From positions 1 through 32,792 of the forward strand of contig JAGWAS010000022.1 of NCBI GenBank assembly GCA_021296235.1: a stretch of 32,792 bases of DNA. The letters run 5' to 3'. Each line of letters opens with the position of its first letter. Position 1 is the first letter of the stretch. Under the pieces are notes generated by a model. That model ran no database searches. It was not told the origin of the DNA and saw only the letters and a list, made by a program, of their open reading frames with translations. A program made the position numbers and the translations under genes. This document shows, piece after piece, positions 1-9,540 of the stretch. The DNA is from Paracoccaceae bacterium (lineage in GTDB: Bacteria > Pseudomonadota > Alphaproteobacteria > Rhodobacterales > Rhodobacteraceae).

Positions 1-154
1 CCCAAGCGCCTTCCATGCGCTGTGCCAAATCAATGAGTTGTAAGGAAAGGCGGTGCCAGCGGACCACTGAACTTCAGTCTAATGTGCAAGTTCGCTGAAC
101 GACTCTGCACCTGCGCCTTTCCAAAAACCGCTGCTGTCTGTCAAGACCTAAACC

Positions 155-1039
155 TTGGCGTCCTTCGGCACCAACGAAGATGGACAACCATCGTCCGGAT
201 TGCCATTCTGTGTTGCCGATCGCGGCATGCTGAGCGGGGCCAACCTTGCGGCGATGGAGGCTGAGGGGATGTTCTATATTGTCGGCGCCAAGCTGAAGCA
301 GTTGCCGAAGGATCGCCGGGAGGAGGTTCTGGACCCACAGCGCCTTGGAGAGCCGGATGCAGATGGTGTTCGGGTTCAGGAGGTGATGCATCTGGGCCGG
401 CGCATTGTGGTCAGTCATTCCCCGAAGCGGGCGGGCAAGGATCTCCGGGATCGGGAACGGGTGCTCAGCAAGCTGCGGATCCGGCTCGGACGAAGTGCGA
501 ACCCGAAGGAGTTGCTGGGAAATCGGGGACACCATCGGTTCCTGCGGCTTGAGGGCAAGGCCAAACTGGTGGTGGACGAGGAGCGGGTTTGCCGTCAGGC
601 CCGCTGGGACGGCCTTCATGGCGTGGCAACCAACCTTCCCGACATGTCGGGAAGGGATGTTCTTGGCCACTACGCCGCACTTTGGCAGGTGGAGCAGACA
701 TTCCGCATCACCAAGCATGACCTGAGGGTGCGGCCGATCTTCCACTGGACCGAGCGTCGGATCCGGGCCCATCTTGCCATCGCCTTCATGACGTTGCTGT
801 GTGTGCGCCATCTTTCCTGGCGCACCCGCATTCAGCAGCGGCAGGCCTCTCCCGAGGCGATCCGGCGGGCGCTGGTTCGTGTTCAATGCAGCATTCTTGG
901 CGACCGGAGCACCGGGCGTCGGAATGTGCTGCCCTCGGCAATCGGTGAATTGGCCCGGAAACTCTATGCGGTGATGGGGCTGAAACGAACGACAGAAGCT
1001 TTTGAGTTGACGGCACCATCCGGTCGCAACCGCAGCTGA
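155..1039 (+). pseudogene. 5'-truncated DDE transposase, IS1634-like
   Basis: This is the C-terminal two thirds of a DDE transposase that would cut and join an insertion sequence. The second catalytic Asp sits in VADRGMLSGANLA, followed by the FYIVGAKLK strand. The C-terminal block (YAALWQVEQTFRITKHDLR, then RPIFHWTERRIRAHLAIAF) is typical of the IS1634 group and carries the final Glu. The N-terminal DNA-binding part and the first Asp are missing: frame 2 is closed by TAA at 149-151, just before a TTG used as the nominal start. Positions 1-154 do not continue the protein in any frame that I recognise. The copy is therefore an immobile remnant. The family call is from recalled motifs; that it is a transposase is quite certain. 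Confidence 0.8.
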
Positions 1040-1567
1040 GAAGTGCCCCCAATGTAGTGCCTTTTCGGACATCGGCACAATTCAAAACAATCACTTACAC
1101 CAACAAACCGTCAAAGTCAGGAACACGTCGCGGAACGGCCGGATACGCTCGGAAGCCACTGGAGTGTCCGCCGTGCCAACGCAGTCCTTTCCATCAAATG
1201 CAATGTCAGGAATCGACGTTGGATCGATTTCCTCCACTGGAAAGTTCAACAGGCCGTGGCCACTTGAAAAAACAATATGGGATGCACACCCGTACAACCG
1301 CGTGCTTGACAAACAGGCTCATAAGAGAGTGTTTTCGAAATTTGCACTTTTGGCGCAACATCGCAGCAAAAAAACAGCCACCGGAAACTACGATTTTCGA
1401 AAGCGATAGCCTTGCCGCTATTCCAAACGCCGCCACAGTCATTTGAAGCACACTAGCCGTCAAGTTGCCGGCAGCAATCCAAACGAATCTCGTCAGTCCA
1501 AATCGTGCACTGTTGGCAATGATCAGGGGCTGGCTGGTATGAGGCCAATCTGCCTGCGGCGCGTCCG
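1040..1567. other. Gap between IS remnant and autotransporter
   Basis: No convincing gene is visible. The first bases after the transposase stop (AAGTGCCCCCAATG) may be the right end of the IS, but the left end is not present for comparison. A minus-strand open stretch at 1091-1312 encodes about 73 residues including NFPVEEIDPTSIPDIAF. It has a protein-like composition but no recognisable family, no good ribosome site and no continuation, so it may be a gene fragment. Overlapping ORFs on both strands around 1206-1463 look random. Confidence 0.4.
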
Positions 1568-3841
1568 CTACCAGCGCAGTTCGCCTTGAACCCTGATGTC
1601 GTGGATCGGTGTAGTGGCAGGCATTTCCCGTCGTTTGCCCTCAATGTTCAGGTTGAGGAAAGACCCCATGTCGAGGCGCGCTCCCATTCGGTAGCTTCGA
1701 GAGTCCCCTTCCTCCATCGAAAGTCCACCAAACGGTGTAATCACGTCCCGGCCACTCACAGCAATGCCGTAGCCAATTTCGGCATCAACCCGCCCGCCCT
1801 GTGTGTCGCCGCCAACTGCCACTTCGGTCATGCCGGTGTCCCACAATTGCTGTGCGCCGCTGTTCAAATTGCCTCGAGTCGGTGAGACGCTGAGCGACAG
1901 CCCGCGCCTGTCGTTGCCGGGGTCCAATCGGATCAAGCCACCAACGCCCCAATCCTCGCGCCCGTGTTTGCCGTCAACAAGTGCCCGTCCTCGTGCCTCC
2001 AGCGTCAGGCCTGTTGCCGCGTCGACATAGCGCAAGGACCCGCCGAGTTCAACACCGGTGCCGTTCGCCGCATCGCCGCTGTCATGACGCAGACTCACTT
2101 CCAACGACGGGGTCAGAAGACTACCCGAATCCAGTTGCCGCTCATGGCTGCCTTCGATCGACAGACGAACACGCTGATGATCGGAGGAAAGAGGTTTTGT
2201 GTCGCCGTTGCCCGCAACCTCAACCCGAGCCACCAAACCATCAATCTTCAACCTCAGCGTCGTGGTGCCGCCTGGCAGAAAGTCCTCGTCGGAATACAGT
2301 TCTGCGCTTGCGCCAAGAGCCGCCGTCGTCATCTTGGTCGAATTCGACCTGGTTCCACCCTTGTCCTCAATCTCAATTTTGCCTTTGCCGTAGCCGACTG
2401 TCGCCCAAACATCAAAGACTTCGGACAGTGACCAGTTCATGTATGGGTGCACGCTGGTCATGCGGCTCTCGTATGTTCCAGACACTTGGTTCGGGTCGGT
2501 TCGGTCGGTAAAGTCGAACGAGCCCAGGGAGCGGGATATCGACAGACCGGCGAGAAGGTCGTGGCGGATCCGCATGTCTCCGCCGACATGGAAACTGACG
2601 ACGCTGCCATCCCAGTCCAACAAGTCGCCATCGGCGCTGGACAGCTTGCTGTAGTCACCGCTACCCCACACAGCGAAAATTCCCACGCCGTCCGTTCCGT
2701 TGTCGGAAGAAGCGTTAAGCGGCAATGCGAACGATGAGTTGCCCAGAACCTCGGCCGAACTCAACGTATCGTCCGACAGCGATTTCGAAGTGGAACTCAG
2801 CAGCTGGTGAAGAAACAGCCCGCCAGTGGACATGTTCAAATCCGCCGGCGCAGAGCCTGCCAACACCGAGTCGATGCGATTGGTTATTGCCGACAGCACA
2901 CTCTCAGTGGATACTTGGGAAATTCTTGGCACCAACTCCTCATTGACCCGGTTCTGACGCGCAACTGCGGCCTTTCGGATGTCGTCTACGATAGTCAATT
3001 GGGCAGCCACGGCATCCACCAAAGGGTTGCCGAATGTGCCCTTCACGCTCACAGTTTCGTCGCCTTCATCAAAGGCGTCTCCTGTGAGGTCCAGGGAAAA
3101 TGTGCCGGCATTTCTGGGGTCGTTTGCATCAATCGTGATGTCGAATCCGGCAACCGTGGCATAGTCGGTCCCCTCCGTCGCACTGTCGGCGGCGGCGCCC
3201 ACCACAACGTTTATGGTCTGTTCCTCGTCAAAGGTGTTGCCGCCGTCAACCGTGGCCGTAACCGTAATCGTCGTCATCCCAGCACCCTCGTTTACTCTGT
3301 CCGGGTTAAGCGACAGGGTAACGGAAGCCGCATCGGGATCGGTGATGGTCACGGTTGTTGAATTAACTGTCCCAGTCCCTTGAGTAACACTGCCGCTGAC
3401 CGTCAGGATTTCGTCGCCCTCAATGGAGTCGTCGCGGGTGGGGTTCAGGTCAAATGTGCCGGTATTGCTGCGGTTGTTTGCAGCAATAATGATGTCGAAA
3501 TTGTTAACCGTGGCATAGTCGGTTCCCTCCACCGCACTGTCGGTGGCGGCGCCCACCACAACGTTTATCGTATGCTCAGTGAGAACGGCGTTTCCGTTGG
3601 ACTCTAATGCCGTGACCGTAACTGTCGTCGAACCCGCATCCTCGTCCAATTCGTCCACATCAACCAATTTGTTCCCAACAACAACCGAAAGGTCGAATGT
3701 TTGCGCCGTCGACTCAAAAGCAAGGAAAAGAGAGGTAAACGCCGTTAAAACGAAAACCAAAATTCTCTCGTATGCACAACGATCTCCACAACAAATTACA
3801 GAACTCAATTCACCCAGCACAGAAACTCTAATCTTATCCAT
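1568..3841 (-). CDS. Autotransporter with two Calx-beta passenger domains
   Basis: This 757-residue protein is predicted to be secreted by the type V route, with a C-terminal barrel in the outer membrane displaying its own N-terminal passenger. An extended signal peptide is visible: a charged N-region of about 26 residues, then the hydrophobic core ILVFVLTAFTSLFLAF and STAQ as cleavage site (about residue 46). Residues 48-168 and 170-288 are two Calx-beta domains with the characteristic EGTDYATV and EGDE acidic turns that bind calcium. A helical linker (about 289-330) precedes a barrel of roughly 350 residues, rich in alternating beta strands and ending in the aromatic QGELRW. GAGAG lies 6 nt before the ATG. 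The role (adhesion, surface contact) is inferred from architecture; no enzymatic motif is visible. The gene sits between two decayed insertion sequences. Confidence 0.8.
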   Translation of the reverse strand: MDKIRVSVLGELSSVICCGDRCAYERILVFVLTAFTSLFLAFESTAQTFDLSVVVGNKLVDVDELDEDAGSTTVTVTALESNGNAVLTEHTINVVVGAATDSAVEGTDYATVNNFDIIIAANNRSNTGTFDLNPTRDDSIEGDEILTVSGSVTQGTGTVNSTTVTITDPDAASVTLSLNPDRVNEGAGMTTITVTATVDGGNTFDEEQTINVVVGAAADSATEGTDYATVAGFDITIDANDPRNAGTFSLDLTGDAFDEGDETVSVKGTFGNPLVDAVAAQLTIVDDIRKAAVARQNRVNEELVPRISQVSTESVLSAITNRIDSVLAGSAPADLNMSTGGLFLHQLLSSTSKSLSDDTLSSAEVLGNSSFALPLNASSDNGTDGVGIFAVWGSGDYSKLSSADGDLLDWDGSVVSFHVGGDMRIRHDLLAGLSISRSLGSFDFTDRTDPNQVSGTYESRMTSVHPYMNWSLSEVFDVWATVGYGKGKIEIEDKGGTRSNSTKMTTAALGASAELYSDEDFLPGGTTTLRLKIDGLVARVEVAGNGDTKPLSSDHQRVRLSIEGSHERQLDSGSLLTPSLEVSLRHDSGDAANGTGVELGGSLRYVDAATGLTLEARGRALVDGKHGREDWGVGGLIRLDPGNDRRGLSLSVSPTRGNLNSGAQQLWDTGMTEVAVGGDTQGGRVDAEIGYGIAVSGRDVITPFGGLSMEEGDSRSYRMGARLDMGSFLNLNIEGKRREMPATTPIHDIRVQGELRW
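3137..3568 (-). repeat. 354-bp period internal repeat (Calx-beta duplication)
   Basis: Positions 3137-3214 and 3491-3568 are near-identical direct copies offset by exactly 354 bp (118 codons). They encode the VVVGAA-DSA-EGTDYATV segment of each Calx-beta domain. Nucleotide identity is higher than needed for domain homology alone, suggesting recent duplication or gene conversion. The copies could recombine to add or remove whole domains in frame. Confidence 0.75.
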
Positions 3842-3861
3842 AGTTTGCTCTCAAAAACTGC

Positions 3862-3891
3862 TATAAAATGCATGTAAATCTACCGAATCAA
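3862..3891 (-). promoter_or_regulatory. Candidate sigma-70 promoter of the autotransporter
   Basis: On the minus strand TTGATT (3886-3891) and TTTATA (3862-3867) are separated by 18 bp and lie about 20-50 bp upstream of the autotransporter ATG, in an AT-rich spacer. This is pattern matching only. Confidence 0.35.
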
Positions 3892-4061
3892 GGCATATTC
3901 ACCCCACCCTCAATCGGCGATAAGTCAGATCAATCAAAGGTGCAGGCAAATTCCCTCCGATTTGAAAAACTCAAACTAGCGAATCATCATTAGCTGACTA
4001 ATTTTCAATTGACCAACAAAATCTTGATGTAATCAGGATCTTCCTACGCTGATTTGACCTG

Positions 4062-5608
4062 ATGGAATGCAATTTTTTCTGTCAATGGCTTTGTCCTTTC
4101 GCTGACTTTCCAACCCCGAATGCGCCATCAAGAGCGCCATGGACAGCGAACCGGACATGTTTTCCACGCCGCCGCTGGGATGCACTGACGGACAGAAACC
4201 ACTGTCTCGGCTTCAAGCGCTTCGCCGGACGGGGACTGCGATACGTGCTCGTGTGGCGGGGGCACTGGATGGGTCTTGCCGGTTGGCAGTCCGGCGACTT
4301 CAAGTGCCGTCCCCGGGATCGCCGGATCGGCTGGAGCCGCACTCTGCAGTTCTCCTGCCCGCACCTCATCGGCAACAACAACCGTTTCCTGATTCGCGCC
4401 GCACCGGATGTGTTCCCGAACCTCGCATCGCATGCGCTGGCGGCGATGACGCAAACTCTCAGTGCTGACCGGCAGGCCGAGTATGGACATCCGCAGCTGC
4501 TCGCCGAAACCTTCGTGGACCTGGACCGGTTCTCGGGCTCCATGTATCAGGCGGCAGGCTGGAGCTGCGTCGGACGCACCAAAGGTTCTGCACGCTCGAA
4601 CGGGCGCTGCAACGATCCGCATTGCCGAAAAAAGCAGATGTATGTCCGTCGCCTTCGCTAGGACGCAAACCGGCGGCTGTGCACTGGCGATCCCCTTCCG
4701 GACGGTTTGTTCCGGTGTCGAAATTGACCCTGCACCGCGTTGTTGTCAACGCTGACCCGGCGGCACTTGAAGCGGCCCTGAAACGACGTTCCTCCCCCGG
4801 CTTCGGATCGGCGAGGCCCTGGCCGCCGACGGCAAGAGGATCAGGGGGCATACCGAAACGGCGAGAGTCGCCAAGAAACCGCAACCCTGGTCGAGAACAC
4901 GGCACCGGATTTCCCCTCGCCGGGCTCGCCTTCCATGGGGAGGGCGGTGAAATCGCTGCGGTGCGGGCGCTTCTGGAGTAGGCACCCATCGCCGGAAAGG
5001 TGATCACCATTGATGCAATGCACACGGTCAGGGACACCGCCCGGACCGTCATCAACACCCACAAGGCCGACTACCTGATGACGGTCAAGGGCAACGCACC
5101 GGAGATCCATGAAACACTCGCCTGCATCGATTGGGGCAAGGATGCGACCGACACCTTCAAGGAGAATGTTGAAAAGGTACATGGCCGCATTGAGCAACGC
5201 CGCATCCGGACCCTGACACCGCCCAGGGGTGTGGTGAACCATCCTCGCGTTGCACAGCTGTTCCGGATTGAGCGGCTCCGCATCAACGTCAAGTCCGGTG
5301 TGCAGAGCATTGAGACCGCCTATGGCACGACCTCGGTTCCGCTGGACCGGGGTTTTCCGGAACGTCTTCTTGCCTGGAACCGGGGACACTGAAGTGTGGA
5401 GAATCTCAACCACCGCACGAGGGACGTGGCCTTCGCCAAGGATGCCTGCCTTTCCCGAAAGGGCAATGCGTTGGCCAACAACGCCCTGTGCAACTGCATT
5501 GCCCTTGCGGTGATCCTCGGGCGGGGCGATGGGAAGGTTGTGGAAGCGACCCGCCATATTGCACTGAGCCGTCAGGGCGCCTTCAGGGCAGTTCTCGAAA
5601 CCGGCTGA
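4062..5608 (+). pseudogene. Decayed DruA/DUF4338-DDE transposase fusion
   Basis: This is one ancestral gene read in pieces. Frame 0 up to 4661 carries a DUF4338 (DruA-type) domain: WDALTDRNHCLGF, LRYVLVWRGHWMGLAGW, PRDRRIGW, NNNRFLI, PNLASHALA, LLAETFVD, WSCVGRTKGSAR. It ends at TAG 4659-4661, after which DANRRL continues in frame. An ISAs1-like DDE domain then appears with the first Asp in LAADGKRIRG (about 4817-4848, frame 1). Next come RNGESRQETATLVE (from 4854, frame 0), HGTGFPLAGLAFHGEGGEI (frame 2), TAG at 4979-4981, and VITIDAMHT with the second Asp. TGA at 5390-5392 replaces the Trp of the usual GHWSVEN motif, and the third Glu follows in SVENLNHRTRDVAF. The frame then stays open to 5608. 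At least two frame changes and three in-frame stops mean it is dead. Residue identities are seen; the fusion reading is inference but well supported by collinearity. Confidence 0.75.
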
Positions 5609-5863
5609 ACACCGGTTCCGATTCGGTTCGACATCCGACCGCATTCCGGGCAGCAAAGCTGCGCCGCCGATTGTTAGGTCAGACCCGCTATCCACCAGAA
5701 AGATCCGAAATCGGCAGAATTCCGCCGGAAAACCGGTTTTCCGGAAGAAACCCGCCGCACACCGAACGCGAACAATAATGGCGTGAGAGAGTCCTGGCCG
5801 GTATGCGGAAATGCCTTCACTTGGACTCAACAATTTGCTAACCTGGGAAAAAAGAGGCAGGCA

Positions 5864-7920
5864 GTGGCGCGGTCGAAAAAGACCGTCGGCGCAAAGGTGA
5901 AGGGCAGAAAACCCGGCACCAGGGTCGCGGGCGGAAAAAAACTCAGAAGGAAATTCGAAAGATTGGCGCGAGCCCGTCTTGCATTCGCAAGGAACGCCCG
6001 GTTGTTCCTGGTTGCGGGTGCAAGGATCACAATGGCGATTGGTTGGCGTGCAGCTGTCGCTTGCGTGCTGGTATTTTCGCTGGCCGTCTTCTACTTCCAT
6101 TCACGACTTCCGGATCCATCTGAATTCCTCGACACAAGAACACGCGGAACAACCGTTCTGCTGGACCGCAACAACGAGGTCTTCGCTTGGCGCGGCAACC
6201 AGCTTTCGGCCGTTCTCGCAGACGAGGCATCTCCCCGGAAGATCGCTCTTTCCATGACCATTCCGGACTTAGCCTTCGGGGAATTGCCGGTGCCGTGTTC
6301 ATCAACCTCCGGGAGGGACGCGGCCCGCTCAGCGGACATGGCGGCTCCACAATAACCCAGCAGGTCAGCAAGTTGCTCTGCCTTGGGGCCGAATATGATC
6401 CCGCGTCAGGAAAAAGTGAGCGCGATTTCGAAAGGGATTGTCGCAGGTCCACAATCTGGCGGAAAATCAAGGAAGTTCCGTTCGCCTTGGCACTTGAGCT
6501 AAAATACACCAAGAACGACATTCTCTCCATTTACCTGAATCGAGCATATCTGGGATCAGGGGCAATCGGATTTGAGGCGGCCAGCCAGAGATTTTTCGGA
6601 AAATCCATCCGCAGCGTGTCCGTACCGGAAGCCGCCATGCTGGCCGGTCTGCTCGCTGCCCCCTCCATTTATTCCCCGACCCGCGACATCTCCCGATCCC
6701 ACAGGCGAGCCAATTTGGTCATTGATCGGATGCGCAAGCAGGGCTACCTGACCAGCGTCGAAGCGGCGGTGGCTCGGGCCAATCCGGCCAAGCTGTCACA
6801 AGCCGCAAACGATCGAGCCGGCGGCTACTTCGCCGACTGGATAATGGAATCCGGCCCCACCTTCCTGACATGGAGTGCCATTGAAGACTTTGAAATCCGA
6901 ACCACGTACGACCGGCGCATTCAGAACGCGGTGGACTCGGCACTGACGCATGTCTTCGACACAAAGGTCAGGGCTGGATCCAGAGCTCAGGCAGCGGTCG
7001 TCGTGATGAGCAGGGACGGTGCAGTGCGCGCCATGATTGGCGGGCGCAAGGTGGATGCCGCAGGTGTTTTCAACCGGGCAACCCAAGCCCTGCGCCAAAC
7101 CGGATCATTGTTCAAGCCATTCGTCTATGCCGCAGCCCTCGAAAGCGGATTCAATTTCGACGACCGGATCGTCGACAAGCCGGTTACGTATCACATCAGG
7201 GGATCCGGGCCTTGGTCCCCCAGGAACTATGGGGGCGAGTATCTTGGCGAAATCAGTCTTACTGAAGGGCTCGCTCAATCAGTCAACACCGTTGCGGTGC
7301 AGCTTTCCGAACAGATTGGAAGGGGTCGTGTTGCCAACATCGCCAGACGCATGGGCATTGGCAAACAACTGGCGAAAGGCCCGGCGGTGGCGCTGGGTGC
7401 CTCGGAATCGACGCTGCTTGCAATGACCTCCGCCTATGCCGGCATTCTAGGCGGCGGGCGAAGCGTCCAACCATTTGGCGTGGTTGACATGCGACTGAAA
7501 GGTAACCGTGAAACACTCATTGGTCGGGTGGATGCCGGAGGCGAGAAGGTGTTTTCGGAGGACACCGCGCAGCAACTCACCTACATGATGCGCCGGGTTG
7601 TCACCGACGGCACGGGCCGTCGCGCCATGATCAGCGGAAGGGAAGTTGCGGGCAAGACCGGAACGACACAGGAGGCAAGGGATGCCTGGTTCATTGGCTT
7701 TTCTGCCGACTATGTGGCCGGGGTGTGGATGGGCTACGACGACAACACTCCCCTCACCGGGGTAACAGGAAGCGGCCTGCCGGCCGAAATTTGGCGCGAG
7801 GTCATGCTCCGCATACATGAAGGGATCCCACCCAAGCCATTGCCAATGATCAAGCCGATCGGTTTTCGCATGGCAAACACGGCAATGGACGAATTATACC
7901 GGGCCGATCCAGGGGGCTGA
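5864..7920 (+). pseudogene. Class A penicillin-binding protein, frameshifted
   Basis: This is a bifunctional murein synthase (GT51 glycosyltransferase plus transpeptidase) of the Rhodobacterales PBP1 type. The likely start is GTG 5864, with GAGG 6 nt upstream. A basic N-terminus (KKLRRKFERLARARL) and one membrane segment (AAVACVLVFSLAVFYF) precede the catalytic domains. Frame 2 runs to VLADEAS, near 6230. The conserved EDRSFHDHSGLS with the catalytic Glu is in frame 1, which stays open for the rest: GHGGSTITQQVSK, LNRAYLG, the transpeptidase Ser in TGSLFKPF (codon 7105), SVN and KTGTT. Homologues have about eight more residues (like PHLKNAI) at the junction, so a small deletion caused the shift. 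Everything downstream is undamaged, so this is a very recent mutation or an assembly error. A lone translation from 6187 would lack the anchor. Confidence 0.85.
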
Positions 7921-7952
7921 GGTTCAGGCGGAGTGATCCGCGTGGTGCAGCG

Positions 7953-8618
7953 CTACTCGGCGTAACGCGTGGGCAGATAGGCAATCAACCGATCCATGCG
8001 CCCCATCCGTTGCTGAAGCAACGATCTTATCACCGTCCGTTCAAGGCTGAGCAGGTTGATTTCGTCGGTCACCAAGTTGACGATCAGGGATTTGCCCCTG
8101 TAGCGGCGGACATGCCATCTTATTCTGTAAGGGTATGATTCCTGAATGAAGACCTTTGATTCAACCGAATGCTGGTCCTTCTTAAGTTCAACAACCTTGA
8201 TGATCTCATATTGCCCCTTGAGAGCTGCCGGAAAGTAGCGGGCATATTTTTCGGACAGGTACCGCTTGAAAACACTGGTGAATTCCTCCCGTTCCCCAAC
8301 AGAAACCCTGCGCCAAGGGGGTCCAATTACGGAACGGCTGATCACGTCCATGTCGGCATAGTTGGAAAAGATTTTTTCCAGCCCGTCTGCGATTTGACTC
8401 TCGGTGGTGGCCGTTCTGTAGAGTTGGCCCATTTCCTCAAGCATGAGCGAAACAATATTTACTGCTGCCCGGTCACTCGCACCCACGGAATGGGGAAAAG
8501 CCATGCCGCCGAAACAGCATGCGATGGCACCAGTCAATGCCAACCGGCGGGAGACGACCGATCCGCCGCCGTTTCCGTTCATCAGCTTGGGCAAACCGGT
8601 CTTGATTGCGTCATTCAT
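7953..8618 (-). CDS. MlaC/Ttg2D-family phospholipid-binding protein
   Basis: This is a periplasmic lipid-carrier of the MlaC family, which shuttles phospholipid between the outer-membrane MlaA complex and the inner-membrane MlaFEDB transporter. Starting at ATG 8618 gives 221 residues. A Tat-like signal (SRRLALTGAIACCFGG) precedes the mature region. The family fold is visible in the segments DMDVISRSVIGPPWRRVS, EFTSVFKRYLSEKYARYF and RIRWHVRRYRGKSLIVNLV. An upstream ATG at 8684 has no ribosome site, whereas AGGTGGTGAGA lies upstream of 8618. The gene is an orphan: no mlaFED or mlaA neighbours are present, and it is convergent with the PBP gene, separated by 32 bp. Its partners would be elsewhere. 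Confidence 0.8.
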   Translation of the reverse strand: MNDAIKTGLPKLMNGNGGGSVVSRRLALTGAIACCFGGMAFPHSVGASDRAAVNIVSLMLEEMGQLYRTATTESQIADGLEKIFSNYADMDVISRSVIGPPWRRVSVGEREEFTSVFKRYLSEKYARYFPAALKGQYEIIKVVELKKDQHSVESKVFIQESYPYRIRWHVRRYRGKSLIVNLVTDEINLLSLERTVIRSLLQQRMGRMDRLIAYLPTRYAE

Positions 8619-9028
8619 ATCAGAATTTGTCTCACCACCTGGAACCAACGGATGCAAATCAATTTGGGCGGTCCGGGAAGGCATCCGGGATCGCCCGCAC
8701 AGCTTTCAAGAATATAGGCACGGGCGGAGGAATTCAATTTGCCCGGCGGCACCAAAGCATCTTGTCTGCGATCGCATCATCCGATGATCGAATTCGGAAC
8801 TTGCCGGCGGCAGAACGGCTTTGCCCGCCTGCATTACCTTGTTCCGCCCTGTGCCCCATGGAGCAGGCATCGGTCCGGCAATCCCATGCCGGCCGGACAT
8901 GAATGGGTGGTTGATTTGAAACATCCAACTCGGCGCGAGTTCAACGCTGTCGTGCCAAACCGCCGCTCGCAACTCGTCATTGACCCGATTATGATGGCCG
9001 TTCATCGAATCAGTTCGGACATCAACCC
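8619..9028. other. Divergent intergenic gap
   Basis: This 410-bp spacer separates the divergent MlaC-family and RidA-like genes, so it should contain both promoters. I could not pick convincing -35/-10 pairs. ORFs on both strands here overlap one another and show no recognisable protein. Confidence 0.4.
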
Positions 9029-9493
9029 ATGGCAAAACAAATTGAAACCCGGCTTGCCGCAATGGGAATCGTGCTGCCAACACCACCCGAGCCGGTGGCG
9101 GCCTACATCCCATTCGTGCGAGTCGGAAACATGGTTCATGTCTCTGGGCAACTTCCGATCTCATCCGGGGCACCACTTGTCGGCAAACTCGGAGATGGCG
9201 CCGACGTTACGGCCGGGGCCGCCGCCGCCCGACTTTGTGCGATCAACCTGATTGCACAGGTTCGGGCAGCCTGCGGCGGCGATCTGGACAAACTGGAAAG
9301 GGTTGTGAAATTGACGGGATTCGTAAATTGCACACCTGACTTCACCGACCATCCCAAGGTTGTCAATGGCGCGTCGGAACTGTTTTCCGAAGCATTTGGC
9401 GACGTTGGTCGCCACGCACGTTCAGCTGTCGGCGTAAGTTCCCTTCCGTTCGGCGCACTTGTGGAGGTGGAAGGCATCTTCGCAGTCCGGTAG
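9029..9493 (+). CDS. RidA/YjgF-family protein
   Basis: This 154-residue protein belongs to the RidA (YjgF/YER057c/UK114) superfamily. The best-known members hydrolyse reactive enamine/imine intermediates such as 2-aminoacrylate, protecting PLP enzymes. The VHVSGQLP strand, the FTDHPKVVNGASELF helix region and the conserved Arg in GRHARSAVGVSSLP followed by LVEVEGIF are visible. It is longer at the N-terminus than classic RidA (about 128 residues) and resembles the longer subfamily with the GAPLVGKLGDG insertion, whose substrate is less certain. No strong Shine-Dalgarno precedes the ATG. It lies 47 bp upstream of the FemAB-like gene, so co-transcription is possible. Confidence 0.85.
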   Translation: MAKQIETRLAAMGIVLPTPPEPVAAYIPFVRVGNMVHVSGQLPISSGAPLVGKLGDGADVTAGAAAARLCAINLIAQVRAACGGDLDKLERVVKLTGFVNCTPDFTDHPKVVNGASELFSEAFGDVGRHARSAVGVSSLPFGALVEVEGIFAVR

Positions 9494-9540
9494 CATCGGT
9501 TTCCGCCCGGAAATTCCGACAGGAAGCAGCGCAGAACCGC

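Noticed and set aside
74-1078. Long minus-strand ORF of 334 codons opposite the transposase remnant
   Set aside because: The plus strand carries clear IS1634-like transposase motifs; the minus product is low-similarity, Pro/His-rich and is an antisense shadow.
5390-5392. Possible recoding of TGA as tryptophan
   Set aside because: gyrB, rsmD, PCD, pncB and others end normally at TGA, so this is a nonsense mutation in a dead transposase.
4841-6100. 419-codon minus-strand ORF across the DruA-transposase relic and PBP start
   Set aside because: It is antisense to recognisable transposase and PBP sequence, has no domain, and its length reflects GC-rich shadowing.
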